Source: Actinomycetes bacterium
Lineage (GTDB): Bacteria; Actinomycetota; Actinomycetes; Mycobacteriales; Mycobacteriaceae
Assembly: GCA_023404955.1 (NCBI GenBank)
Contig: JAEXZY010000051.1
Span: 1-64,000 of the forward strand
Direction of reading: 5' to 3'
Length of the DNA stretch: 64,000 bases
Part shown: positions 9,779 to 18,245 of the stretch, piece after piece
Layout: the number at the start of each line of letters is the position of its first letter
Numbering within the stretch: position 1 is the stretch's first letter
Program-made: the position numbers and the translations under genes
Notes under the pieces: generated by a model
The model's database searches: none
Seen by the model: only the letters and a program-made list of their open reading frames with translations
Told to the model about the DNA's origin: nothing

Positions 9779-9820
9779 CGAGGCGGTGTCGACTTCGGTC
9801 GACACCGCCTCGTTGTTCTC
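9779..9820 (+). terminator. Rho-independent-like terminator after rpfE
   Basis: A 14-bp perfect stem, GAGGCGGTGTCGAC paired with GTCGACACCGCCTC around a TTCG tetraloop (9780-9811), is followed by TTGTTCTC. This is one of the strongest hairpins in the window and isolates rpfE from the next rpf gene. Confidence 0.8.
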
Positions 9821-9875
9821 ACCGGCCTCTTACACCAGATAAGTAACGTCTAAAACTTCATTCTCATCGGTAACA

Positions 9876-9891
9876 GGTGATGTTGGTCACC
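9876..9891. promoter_or_regulatory. GTCACC-type inverted repeat upstream of second rpf gene
   Basis: GGTGA-TGTTGG-TCACC is an inverted repeat 82 bp before the start codon; a further GGTCACA lies at about 9942. Paired GTCAC/GTAAC half-sites are reminiscent of MtrA-type boxes at cell-wall hydrolase genes, but I cannot confirm the factor. Confidence 0.3.
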
Positions 9892-9972
9892 CGACAGACC
9901 GGATAGCCGCAGCGTGAGACGCCTTCGTCGCATGCGGGCCTTGGGTCACAACGGTCGGGGAAGGACCGCACA

Positions 9973-10476
9973 ATGAACGCTCGCTCGATTGTCAGCAAGG
10001 GCCTGATGGCCGCCGCGCTCTCCGGAGCCTTTGCCGCCGTGCCGATGGCACTCGACGGCGCCACCGCAACGGCGCACGCCGACTCGGTGAACTGGGACGC
10101 CATCGCGCAGTGCGAATCGGGCGGCAACTGGAGCATCAACACCGGCAACGGCCACTACGGCGGCCTGCAGTTCAAGCAGGCCACCTGGAGCTCCAACGGT
10201 GGCACGGGCAGCCCGGCCACGGCCTCGCGCGCCGAGCAGATCCGCGTCGCGGAGAACGTCCTGCAGAGCCAGGGCCTCAAAGCGTGGCCCAAGTGCGGCG
10301 CCGCGGGCATGAGCGCCGCGCAGGTCTGGGGCAATCCTGCGGCTGCCGCGCCTGCGCCTGCCGTCAAGCCTGCCACTGCGAAAGGCTGCGCCAACCTCCC
10401 GACGTCCGCACTCGGCGGCTTCGTCGACCTGCGCAAGATGTGCACGGCGATCTTCACCCCGCGCACCGCGCGCTGA
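9973..10476 (+). CDS. Resuscitation-promoting factor paralogue with C-terminal extension
   Basis: A 167-residue secreted Rpf protein. A signal peptide (residues 1-37, cleavage after AHA) is followed by the Rpf domain SVNWDAIAQCESGGNW with the catalytic Glu and the paired Cys (QCESG, PKCGA). An Ala/Pro-rich linker (about 120-135) leads to a C-terminal tail with two more Cys (GCANLP and KMCTAIF) that may form a second disulfide. GGAAGGA is 7 nt before the ATG. It lies 215 bp after rpfE, beyond a strong terminator, so it probably has its own promoter. It shares high identity with rpfE over the domain, which suggests tandem duplication. Confidence 0.87.
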   Translation: MNARSIVSKGLMAAALSGAFAAVPMALDGATATAHADSVNWDAIAQCESGGNWSINTGNGHYGGLQFKQATWSSNGGTGSPATASRAEQIRVAENVLQSQGLKAWPKCGAAGMSAAQVWGNPAAAAPAPAVKPATAKGCANLPTSALGGFVDLRKMCTAIFTPRTAR

Positions 10477-10482
10477 CCCTGT

Positions 10483-11634
10483 TCAGCCTCGCGGGAGGGT
10501 GAATGCCGACCGCGCTGCGATCGACGCCAGGTGGGCGGTGACAAAGCGCTCGGGAAGGAGCGCCGATCCCCAGCTCGCGGCCGCGCTTAGCGCGGCGGGC
10601 CGTGCGTTCAAGACGCGCCCGATGGTCGCTGCCTCCCGCACCAGCGCACGCACTCGTCGTCGGCGGAACGTCGCAAACGAGGTGAAAGCCTGCGGTACGT
10701 CCTGCGCCTGAGCCACACAGCGCGCAAGCACGGCCGCATCCTCGATCCCCTGACAGCCACCCTGCCCCAGGTGCGGCCGCATCGGGTGCGCGGCGTCGCC
10801 GATGATGACCACCGGGCCGCGAGACCAGTGCCGGGGGGCGACGCGGTCGTAGAGGTCGTTGCGCAGCAGATTCTCCGGCGTCGTCGCGGCCAGCAGTGCC
10901 GGAATCGGCGCCGCCCAGCCGGACAGCAGGCGCGCGAGGTGGGCGTGCTCGCCCTCCGGGGCGCGCCCGCCCTCCGGCGTCCGCTCCGTCGCGAACCAGT
11001 AGGTGTGCTCAGCACCCAGCGGCACATGACCGACCTGCACGCCCGGGCCGAGGGTTTCGCCGGCCAGCGCCGGGTCCATCGGTGTGTCGGCGACACCCCG
11101 CCACGCCGTGTAGCCGACATAGCGGCTCGGTAGGTCCCCGTTGAGCACGCCCGCGACGACCGAGCGGACGCCGTCGGCGCCGATCACCGCGTCGGCCTCG
11201 ACGATGCCACCGTCCGCTGTCCTCGCCTCGACGCCGGACAGCGTCGTCGATACAGCCGTCACCGACGCCCCGGTGGTGACGGCGTCGTCGGGTAGGGCCG
11301 CGGCCAGCAGCTCAGTCAACGTCGATCGGCGCACCACCACGAGCGGCTCCCCGAGAGCGGTGACCATCCGCTGTCCGGTCGGCCGGCGCAACCACCGCCC
11401 ACTGCGCCAGCGGATCGCGCCCGCGGTGACCCTGCCGCCGGCGTCGCGGACGGCATCACCCACGCCGATCTCGTCGAGCGCAGCCAGCGCGTTGGGCCAG
11501 ATGCTGATTCCCGTGCCCGCCCCGAGGTCGGTTCGCTGCTCGAGCACGCGGACCTCGTGGCCGTCACGATGCAGCGCCACCGCGCTCGCCAATCCGGCGA
11601 TACCGGCGCCGACGACGAGGAAGCGCGCTGGCAT
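10483..11634 (-). CDS. FAD-dependent monooxygenase (salicylate hydroxylase-like)
   Basis: A 383-residue class A flavoprotein hydroxylase. The FAD dinucleotide motif GAGIAG lies at residues 8-13; the GD motif and following FAD loop are IGDAAHPMRPHLGQG (about 280-295). Members use NAD(P)H and oxygen to hydroxylate aromatic or polyketide-like substrates. The ATG start has a leaderless -10 box. The gene converges on the second rpf gene with only 6 bp between stops and diverges from the S9 peptidase. There is no substrate clue from neighbours. Confidence 0.88.
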   Translation of the reverse strand: MPARFLVVGAGIAGLASAVALHRDGHEVRVLEQRTDLGAGTGISIWPNALAALDEIGVGDAVRDAGGRVTAGAIRWRSGRWLRRPTGQRMVTALGEPLVVVRRSTLTELLAAALPDDAVTTGASVTAVSTTLSGVEARTADGGIVEADAVIGADGVRSVVAGVLNGDLPSRYVGYTAWRGVADTPMDPALAGETLGPGVQVGHVPLGAEHTYWFATERTPEGGRAPEGEHAHLARLLSGWAAPIPALLAATTPENLLRNDLYDRVAPRHWSRGPVVIIGDAAHPMRPHLGQGGCQGIEDAAVLARCVAQAQDVPQAFTSFATFRRRRVRALVREAATIGRVLNARPAALSAAASWGSALLPERFVTAHLASIAARSAFTLPRG

Positions 11635-11640
11635 GCGCTG

Positions 11641-11646
11641 ACCCTA
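11641..11646 (-). promoter_or_regulatory. Leaderless -10 box for FAD monooxygenase
   Basis: TAGGGT on the minus strand lies 6 nt before the ATG at 11634. No ribosome binding site is present, which fits a leaderless transcript. Confidence 0.45.
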
Positions 11647-11673
11647 ACCCGCCGGTTGTGTTACGAAGTGGGC

Positions 11674-13650
11674 ATGGCCCCCGAATCCCCGTTCGACGAT
11701 CTGGACACGTATCTGTCGCTGCCCCGGGTGGGTGGCCTCGCGATCACGCCCGACGGTTCGCGCGTCGTGACGACCGTGTCCCAGATCAACGACGACCGTA
11801 CCGAATTCGTCAGCGCCGTCTGGGAATTGGACCCCGCCGGGCACGCGGCGGCTCGCCGCATCACCCATGGCGTGCGCGGAGAGTCGGCGCCGGTGTTCAC
11901 CGCGGACGGCGACCTGCTGTTCCTGGCGACGCGTCGCGGCATGGAGGACAAGGACGCAGATCCGCCGAAGGCCCTGTGGTGCCTGCCTGCGACCGGGGGA
12001 GAGGCCACGCGGGTCGCGGAGTTCCCCGGAGGCGTCGACGCCGCGGTGACGGCACGCGCTTGTGACCTCACCGTCGTCACCGCATCCGTTCTGCGGTCGG
12101 CGCGCGACCTCGACGACGATCGCCGTCTGCGCGAGGTCCGCGAGAAGGCCAAGATCTCGGCCGTGCTGCACACCGGCTATCCGGTGCGGCACTGGGACCA
12201 CGACCTCGGACCCGATGCGCCCCATCTGTTCATCGGGCGCCGCGACCTCACCCCCCAACCGGGCGGGGCGCTGCGCGATGCGCACGTCGCCGTCAGTGCC
12301 GACGGAACCTTCCTGGTCACGACGTGGCAGATCCCCGCGCCAGGAGCCGCCCTGCGAAACACATTGGTGCGCATCGACATCGCTACGGGCGAGCGGTCCA
12401 CCCTGGTCGACGACCCGGACGCGGACCTCGGGATGCCTGCCATCTCACCGGACGGCTCTGCGGTCGCGTTCACCCGCGAAACCTTCTCCACGCCGACGCA
12501 GGCGCCGCGAATCACGCTGTGGCTGCTGCGTTTCGGTTCACCGCCTATCGAACTCACCGGGGACTGGGACCGGTGGCCCACCTCGGTCGCGTGGGCGCCC
12601 GACGGTGCGTCGTTGTTCGTCACGGCCGACGAGGCCGGCCGCGGTCCCATCTTCGTCGTCGACGTCGCGACCTCTGCCATGCGGCGGCTCGTCTCCGACG
12701 ACTTCACCTACACCGACCTCCGGGTGGCCACCACCGGCGTGGCGTTCGCACTGCGCAGTTCCTATGCCGCGCCGCCGCATCCCGTGCGCATCGACCCCGA
12801 CGGCACGGTGACCGTACTGCCGTGTGTCGCGCTGCCCGCGGTGCCCGGCACGCTGACCGAGGTGACCGCCACCGCCGACGACGGCGTTCCGGTCCGGTCG
12901 TGGCTGGCGCTGCCGGAAGGCGATGCTGCCGCGCCGCTCGTGCTGTGGATTCACGGCGGGCCACTGGCGAGCTGGAACGCCTGGCACTGGCGGTGGAACC
13001 CGTGGCTGATGGTGGCGCGCGGATATGCGGTGCTGCTGCCCGATCCGGCGCTGTCCACCGGCTACGGCCAGGACTTCATCCAACGCGGCTGGGGTGCTTG
13101 GGGATTCGCGCCCTACACCGATCTGATGGCGGCCACCGACGCCGCGTGCGCGCACCCCCGCGTCGACGCGACCCGCACCGCGGCCATGGGCGGTTCGTTC
13201 GGTGGCTACATGGCCAACTGGATCGCGGGCCACACCGACAGGTTCGACGCGATCGTCACCCACGCCAGCCTGTGGGCGCTGGACCAGTTCGGCGGGACCA
13301 CCGACGGCGGCTACTGGTGGTCGCGCGAGATGACACCGGAGATGACCGCGGCGAACTCGCCGCATCGGTTCGTCTCCGACATCGTGACCCCGATGCTGGT
13401 GATCCACGGAGATCGGGACTACCGCGTGCCCATCGGGGAAGCGCTGCGACTCTGGTACGACCTGCTCAGCTCGTCAGGCCTGCCCGCCGCCGCAGACGGG
13501 ACGACCGAGCACCGCTTCCTCTATTTCCCGTCGGAGAACCACTGGGTGTTGAGCCCGTCGCACGCCAAGCTCTGGTACGAGGTGGTGTTCGGATTCCTGG
13601 CCTGTCACGTCCACGGAAGGGACACCGAGGTGCCCGAAGCGCTCGGGTAG
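11674..13650 (+). CDS. S9 family peptidase (prolyl oligopeptidase-type)
   Basis: A 658-residue serine peptidase. The N-terminal ~400 residues are a WD-like beta-propeller; the C-terminal part is an alpha/beta hydrolase with nucleophile Ser508 in GGSFGGYMANW, the Asp in HGDRDYRVP and the His in ENHWVLSP. This is the acylaminoacyl-peptidase/dipeptidyl-peptidase arrangement, with the propeller limiting access to short peptides. No signal peptide is seen, so it is probably cytosolic. The ATG gives MAPESPFDDL; a GTG two codons upstream is possible. The next gene starts 11 bp after the stop. Confidence 0.88.
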   Translation: MAPESPFDDLDTYLSLPRVGGLAITPDGSRVVTTVSQINDDRTEFVSAVWELDPAGHAAARRITHGVRGESAPVFTADGDLLFLATRRGMEDKDADPPKALWCLPATGGEATRVAEFPGGVDAAVTARACDLTVVTASVLRSARDLDDDRRLREVREKAKISAVLHTGYPVRHWDHDLGPDAPHLFIGRRDLTPQPGGALRDAHVAVSADGTFLVTTWQIPAPGAALRNTLVRIDIATGERSTLVDDPDADLGMPAISPDGSAVAFTRETFSTPTQAPRITLWLLRFGSPPIELTGDWDRWPTSVAWAPDGASLFVTADEAGRGPIFVVDVATSAMRRLVSDDFTYTDLRVATTGVAFALRSSYAAPPHPVRIDPDGTVTVLPCVALPAVPGTLTEVTATADDGVPVRSWLALPEGDAAAPLVLWIHGGPLASWNAWHWRWNPWLMVARGYAVLLPDPALSTGYGQDFIQRGWGAWGFAPYTDLMAATDAACAHPRVDATRTAAMGGSFGGYMANWIAGHTDRFDAIVTHASLWALDQFGGTTDGGYWWSREMTPEMTAANSPHRFVSDIVTPMLVIHGDRDYRVPIGEALRLWYDLLSSSGLPAAADGTTEHRFLYFPSENHWVLSPSHAKLWYEVVFGFLACHVHGRDTEVPEALG

Positions 13651-13661
13651 CGTCGCGTCAT

Positions 13662-14918
13662 ATGAGCGCATCGGACCGCGAACACGACATCGTCCTCTAC
13701 GGCGCGACAGGGTTCGTCGGCAAGCTGACCGCCCTGTACCTCGCCTCCGCGGCGGGGGATGCCCACATCGCGCTGGCGGGACGCTCGGCTGACCGACTGC
13801 TCGCCGTGCGCGAGACCCTGCCGGCATCGGCGCAATCGTGGCCGCTGATCACCGCCGACGCCTCCGACCCGTCGTCACTGGCCGCCATGGCCGCCAGCAC
13901 GCGGGTCGTCATCAGCACCGTTGGCCCCTATCTGCGGTACGGGCTTCCGCTGGTCGCCGCGTGCGCCGCTGCCGGCACCGACTACACCGATCTCACCGGT
14001 GAACCGCTGTTCATTCGGCGGGCCATCGATGAGTACCACAAGCAGGCCGTCGACACCGGTGCCCGCATCGTGCACTCCTGCGGGTTCGATTCGATCCCCT
14101 CGGACCTGACGGTCTTCGCGCTGTACAGGCAGGCAGAAAAGGACGGCGCGGGTCAGCTGGGCGACACCAACTACGTGGTGCGGCGCTTCGCCGGCGGGAT
14201 GTCCGGCGGCACCATTGCGTCGATGACCGAGCTCGTCCGGGAGGCAGCCGAAGACCCGGAGAGCCGCAAGCTGCTCAACGACCCGTACACGCTGTCCCCG
14301 GACCGCGGCGCCGAGCCCGAGCTCGGTGGCCAACCCGACGCGCGCTGGCGGCGTGGCCGCGACATCGCCCCCGAGCTCGACGGCTACTGGGTCGGCGCGT
14401 TCGCGATGGCGATGCCGAACTCCCGCATCGTGCGGCGCAGCAACGCCCTGTTGGAGTACGCCTATGGCAGGCGGTTCGAGTATGCGGAGCAGATGAGCCT
14501 CGGCAAGTCCCCGGTCGCGCCGTTGGCCGCGGCGATGGCCACCGGCGGCAACATCGCCGTCGTCGAATTGGGCAGCCGGTTCCTCAACCGGGTCCCGCGC
14601 AGCGCACTGGAACGCATCCTGCCCAAGCCCGGCTCCGGGCCCAGTGAGCAGACCCGCGAGAAGGGGCACTACACCGTCGAGACGTACACCACCACCTCGT
14701 CGGGCGCGCGCTACGTCGCCCGGATGTCGCAGCAGGGTGACCCCGGATACAAGGCGACATCGGTGCTGCTCTCCGAGAGTGCGCTGGCGCTGGCGTTGGA
14801 CCGCGACAAGCTCTCCGATCTGCGGGGAGTATTGACCCCGGCCTCCGCCATGGGAGATGCGTTGCTGGACCGATTCCCCGCCGCCGGAGTGAGCCTGGAC
14901 GTCACGAAGCTGGCCTGA
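13662..14918 (+). CDS. Saccharopine dehydrogenase-like NAD(P)-binding protein (Rv2449c family)
   Basis: 418 residues. The N-terminal Rossmann domain (DIVLYGATGFVGKLTALYL, residues 9-27) and overall organisation match mycobacterial saccharopine-dehydrogenase-like proteins, which include the trans-acting enoyl reductase of phthiocerol/glycolipid synthesis. The substrate of this branch is not established. It lies between the S9 peptidase and valS, as Rv2449c lies before valS in M. tuberculosis. A TAGCGT box 8 nt upstream, overlapping the previous stop, could drive a near-leaderless transcript. Confidence 0.85.
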   Translation: MSASDREHDIVLYGATGFVGKLTALYLASAAGDAHIALAGRSADRLLAVRETLPASAQSWPLITADASDPSSLAAMAASTRVVISTVGPYLRYGLPLVAACAAAGTDYTDLTGEPLFIRRAIDEYHKQAVDTGARIVHSCGFDSIPSDLTVFALYRQAEKDGAGQLGDTNYVVRRFAGGMSGGTIASMTELVREAAEDPESRKLLNDPYTLSPDRGAEPELGGQPDARWRRGRDIAPELDGYWVGAFAMAMPNSRIVRRSNALLEYAYGRRFEYAEQMSLGKSPVAPLAAAMATGGNIAVVELGSRFLNRVPRSALERILPKPGSGPSEQTREKGHYTVETYTTTSSGARYVARMSQQGDPGYKATSVLLSESALALALDRDKLSDLRGVLTPASAMGDALLDRFPAAGVSLDVTKLA

Positions 14919-14950
14919 CCGAACACCCGTCGAACCGTCTCAGCCGGGTC

Positions 14951-14956
14951 TACCCT
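14951..14956 (+). promoter_or_regulatory. Leaderless -10 box for DUF937 gene
   Basis: TACCCT lies 7 nt before the ATG at 14964, with no ribosome binding site. Confidence 0.45.
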
Positions 14957-14963
14957 GTCGCTC

Positions 14964-15551
14964 ATGAGCGGCCTCGATGATCTCTACAGCCAAATCCCTG
15001 TACAGCAGATCGCCGGCAGGTTGGGCGTCGACGAGAGCGAGGTCGACAGCGCCGTCAAGAGGCTGGTGCCGGTTCTGGTGGGCGGGCTGCAGCACAACGC
15101 CGCCGATCCCGACACCGCCCACGGCATCGCAGCGGCCGCCGATTCGCATGCTCGCAGCGGCCTGCTCGACGGCGGCGTCAGTGTCGACCAGGTCGATGAA
15201 GCCGACGGCTCCCGCGCGATCGCGAAGATCTTCGGCGGCAACGACACCGGGCAGGTGGCCTCCGCGCTGTCCGGCGGCGGCGCAGGCAACAGCGATCTGA
15301 TCCAGAAACTGCTGCCGATCCTCGCGCCGATCGTGCTGGCCTACATCGGCAAGCGGCTCTCGGGTGGAGCGCAGGTACCCGGGCAGTCCGGTGGCGGAGG
15401 TATCGGCGACATCCTGGGCAGCATCCTCGGCGGCGGCGCCGCACCCGGCGGGAACAACCCGCTGGGAAGCATCCTGGGCTCGGTGCTGGGCGGCGACAAG
15501 TCCGGCGGAATGGGTGACATCCTCGGCGGCCTTCTGGGCGGGAAGAAGTAG
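14964..15551 (+). CDS. DUF937 domain-containing protein
   Basis: 195 residues. Residues 1-105 are a helical DUF937-type domain (MSGLDDLYSQIPVQQIAGRL); a hydrophobic stretch (LLPILAPIVLAYIG, about 113-126) follows. The C-terminal 65 residues are a low-complexity tail of repeated GDILGSILGG/GSVLGG units. The function is unknown. The tail resembles glycine-rich membrane-associating or self-assembling sequences. It has its own leaderless promoter and lies 27 bp before valS. Confidence 0.8.
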   Translation: MSGLDDLYSQIPVQQIAGRLGVDESEVDSAVKRLVPVLVGGLQHNAADPDTAHGIAAAADSHARSGLLDGGVSVDQVDEADGSRAIAKIFGGNDTGQVASALSGGGAGNSDLIQKLLPILAPIVLAYIGKRLSGGAQVPGQSGGGGIGDILGSILGGGAAPGGNNPLGSILGSVLGGDKSGGMGDILGGLLGGKK

Positions 15552-15566
15552 CCCGCGGCGTCTTCC

Positions 15567-15572
15567 TAGAAT
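15567..15572 (+). promoter_or_regulatory. Leaderless -10 box for valS
   Basis: TAGAAT lies 6 nt before the GTG start of valS. Confidence 0.5.
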
Positions 15573-15578
15573 GGCTCG

Positions 15579-18245
15579 GTGACCTCCCAGCCGCTCGCCA
15601 ACACCGAACCCTCCGGGCTCGATGCCCTGCCCAAGTCGTGGGAGCCCTCGGCTGTCGAGAGCGATCTGTACCAGAGCTGGGTCGATGCCGGATACTTCAC
15701 CCCCGACCCGGCCAGCGAGAAGCCCGCCTACTCCATCGTGCTGCCCCCGCCGAACGTCACGGGCAGCCTGCACATGGGTCACGCACTGGACCACACGCTG
15801 ATGGACGCGCTGACCCGCCGTAAGCGCATGCAGGGTTTCGAGGTGCTGTGGCTGCCCGGCATGGACCACGCCGGTATCGCCACCCAATCGGTGGTGGAGA
15901 AGCAGCTCGCCGCCGACGGCAAAACCAAAGAGGACCTCGGACGTGAGTCGTTCGTCGAGAAGGTGTGGGACTGGAAGCGGGAGTCCGGCGGCACGATCGG
16001 TGCTCAGATGCGCCGCATCGGAGACGGCGTCGACTGGAGCCGTGACCGGTTCACGATGGACGAGGGGCTTTCCCGGGCCGTCCGCACGATCTTCAAGCGG
16101 CTGTTCGACGCCGGGCTGATCTATCAGGCCGAGCGCCTGGTCAACTGGTCGCCGGTGCTGGAAACCGCGATCTCCGATCTGGAGGTCAAGTACTCCGACA
16201 TCGAGGGTGAGCTGGTCTCGTTCCGCTACGGGTCGATGTCCGACGACGAGCCGCACCTCGTGGTGGCCACCACCCGCCTCGAGACGATGCTGGGGGACAC
16301 CGCGATCGCGGTGCATCCCGACGACGAACGCTACCGCGACCTGGTCGGCACGACGCTGCCCCATCCGTTCCTCGATCGCCAGGTCATCGTGGTCGCCGAT
16401 TACCACGTCGATCCCGAGTTCGGCACGGGCGCAGTCAAAGTCACGCCGGCGCACGACCCGAACGACTTCGAGATCGGTCTGCGCCACCAGCTGCCCATGC
16501 CGACGATGCTCGACACCAAGGGTCGGATCGCCGATACCGGAACGCGGTTCGACGGGATGGACCGGTTCGAGGCGCGGGTCGCGGTGCGTGAGGCGTTGGC
16601 CGAAGAAGGCCGCATCGTCGCCGAGAAGCGTCCGTACCTGCACAGCGTCGGCCACTCCGAGCGCAGCGGCGAACCGATCGAGCCGCGACTGAGCCTGCAG
16701 TGGTGGGTCAAGGTCGAGTCGTTGGCGAAGGCCGCCGGTGACGCGGTGCGGGGCGGCGACACCGTGATCCACCCACAGAGCCTGGAGCCGCGCTGGTTCG
16801 CCTGGGTGGACAACATGCACGACTGGACGATCTCGCGCCAACTCTGGTGGGGCCATCGCATCCCGATCTGGCACGGTCCGAACGGCGAGACGGTGTGCGT
16901 CGGCCCGGACGAGACGCCGCCGGAGGGGTGGGAACAGGATCCCGACGTGCTCGACACGTGGTTCTCGTCCGCGCTGTGGCCGTTCTCCACCATGGGGTGG
17001 CCGGACCGCACCCCCGAGCTCGAGAAGTTCTATCCGACAACCGTTCTCGTCACGGGCTACGACATCCTGTTCTTCTGGGTGGCCCGGATGATGATGTTCG
17101 GCACCTTCGTGTCCGGCGACCCGGCCATCACGTGCGACGGGCAGCGGAGCGCCCCGGTGCCCTTCGAGAACGTGTTCCTGCACGGCCTCATTCGGGACGA
17201 GCACGGTCGCAAGATGAGCAAGTCGCGCGGCAACGGGATCGACCCGCTGGACTGGGTGGAGAAGTTCGGCGCCGACGCGCTGCGGTTCACGCTGGCCCGC
17301 GGCGCGAGCCCCGGCGGCGACCTCGCGATCGGCGAAGACCACGCCCGCGCCTCGCGAAACTTCGCCACGAAGCTGTTCAACGCAACGCGGTTCGCGCTGA
17401 TGAACGGCACAAGCCCCGCTCCGCTGCCGCCTGTCGCAGAATTGACCGACGCCGACCGCTGGATCCTGGGCAGGCTGGAAGAGGTTCGCGCCGAAGTGGA
17501 TTCGGCACTCGACGCCTACGAGTTCAGCCGCGCGTGTGAGGCGCTCTACCACTTCGCGTGGGACGAATTCTGCGACTGGTACGTGGAGCTCGCCAAGGTT
17601 CAACTCGGCGAGGGTGTTTCGCACACCACGGCGGTGCTCGCGGCCGTGCTCGACACGCTGCTGAAGCTGCTCCACCCGGTGATGCCGTTCGTCACCGAGG
17701 TGCTGTGGAAGACAGTGACCGGCGGCGAGTCACTGGTGATCGCCGAGTGGCCCGCGGCCAGCGGCGTGAATCTCGACACCGCTGCAGCGCAGCGGATCGC
17801 CGACATGCAGAAGCTGATCACCGAGGTGCGCAGGTTCCGCAGCGACCAGGGGTTGGGGGATCGGCAGAAGGTGCCCGCACGGCTGTCCGGCGTCGACGCG
17901 GCCGGCCTGGCCGCCCACGTGCCCGCCGTCACCTCGCTGTCCTGGCTCACCCCGCCGGCCGAGGACTTCACCGCCTCGGCGTCGGTGGAGGTCCGGCTCT
18001 CCGGCGGCACCGTGCTCGTCGAGGTCGACACCTCGGGGACCGTCGACGTCGAAGCGGAGCGGCGCCGACTGGAGAAAGATCTAGCCGCAGCGAAGAAGGA
18101 GCTGGCCGGCACCTCGGCCAAACTGGGCAACGACGCGTTCCTGGCCAAGGCGCCCGCGGACGTCGTCGACAAGATCAAGGCGCGCCAACAGCTCGCCGGC
18201 GAAGAAGTCGAGCGCATCTCGGCACGGTTGGCCGCCCTCACGTGA
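15579..18245 (+). CDS. valS: Valyl-tRNA synthetase
   Basis: An 888-residue class I aminoacyl-tRNA synthetase that charges tRNA-Val. The HIGH-type motif is HMGH (PPPNVTGSLHMGHAL, about residues 52-66); KMSKS lies near residue 545 (GRKMSKSRGNGIDP). The editing CP1 domain sits between them, and the anticodon-binding domain and C-terminal coiled coil (about 810-888, rich in Lys/Glu/Ala) follow. Length is normal. It overlaps folC by GTGA, so the two are translationally coupled. The start is GTG, with a leaderless promoter. Confidence 0.96.
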   Translation: MTSQPLANTEPSGLDALPKSWEPSAVESDLYQSWVDAGYFTPDPASEKPAYSIVLPPPNVTGSLHMGHALDHTLMDALTRRKRMQGFEVLWLPGMDHAGIATQSVVEKQLAADGKTKEDLGRESFVEKVWDWKRESGGTIGAQMRRIGDGVDWSRDRFTMDEGLSRAVRTIFKRLFDAGLIYQAERLVNWSPVLETAISDLEVKYSDIEGELVSFRYGSMSDDEPHLVVATTRLETMLGDTAIAVHPDDERYRDLVGTTLPHPFLDRQVIVVADYHVDPEFGTGAVKVTPAHDPNDFEIGLRHQLPMPTMLDTKGRIADTGTRFDGMDRFEARVAVREALAEEGRIVAEKRPYLHSVGHSERSGEPIEPRLSLQWWVKVESLAKAAGDAVRGGDTVIHPQSLEPRWFAWVDNMHDWTISRQLWWGHRIPIWHGPNGETVCVGPDETPPEGWEQDPDVLDTWFSSALWPFSTMGWPDRTPELEKFYPTTVLVTGYDILFFWVARMMMFGTFVSGDPAITCDGQRSAPVPFENVFLHGLIRDEHGRKMSKSRGNGIDPLDWVEKFGADALRFTLARGASPGGDLAIGEDHARASRNFATKLFNATRFALMNGTSPAPLPPVAELTDADRWILGRLEEVRAEVDSALDAYEFSRACEALYHFAWDEFCDWYVELAKVQLGEGVSHTTAVLAAVLDTLLKLLHPVMPFVTEVLWKTVTGGESLVIAEWPAASGVNLDTAAAQRIADMQKLITEVRRFRSDQGLGDRQKVPARLSGVDAAGLAAHVPAVTSLSWLTPPAEDFTASASVEVRLSGGTVLVEVDTSGTVDVEAERRRLEKDLAAAKKELAGTSAKLGNDAFLAKAPADVVDKIKARQQLAGEEVERISARLAALT

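Noticed and set aside
14940..17675. 911-codon open frame on the minus strand opposite the DUF937 gene and valS
   Set aside because: It is the antisense shadow of a GC-rich valS gene; no recognisable domain and the composition is that of a third-position artefact.
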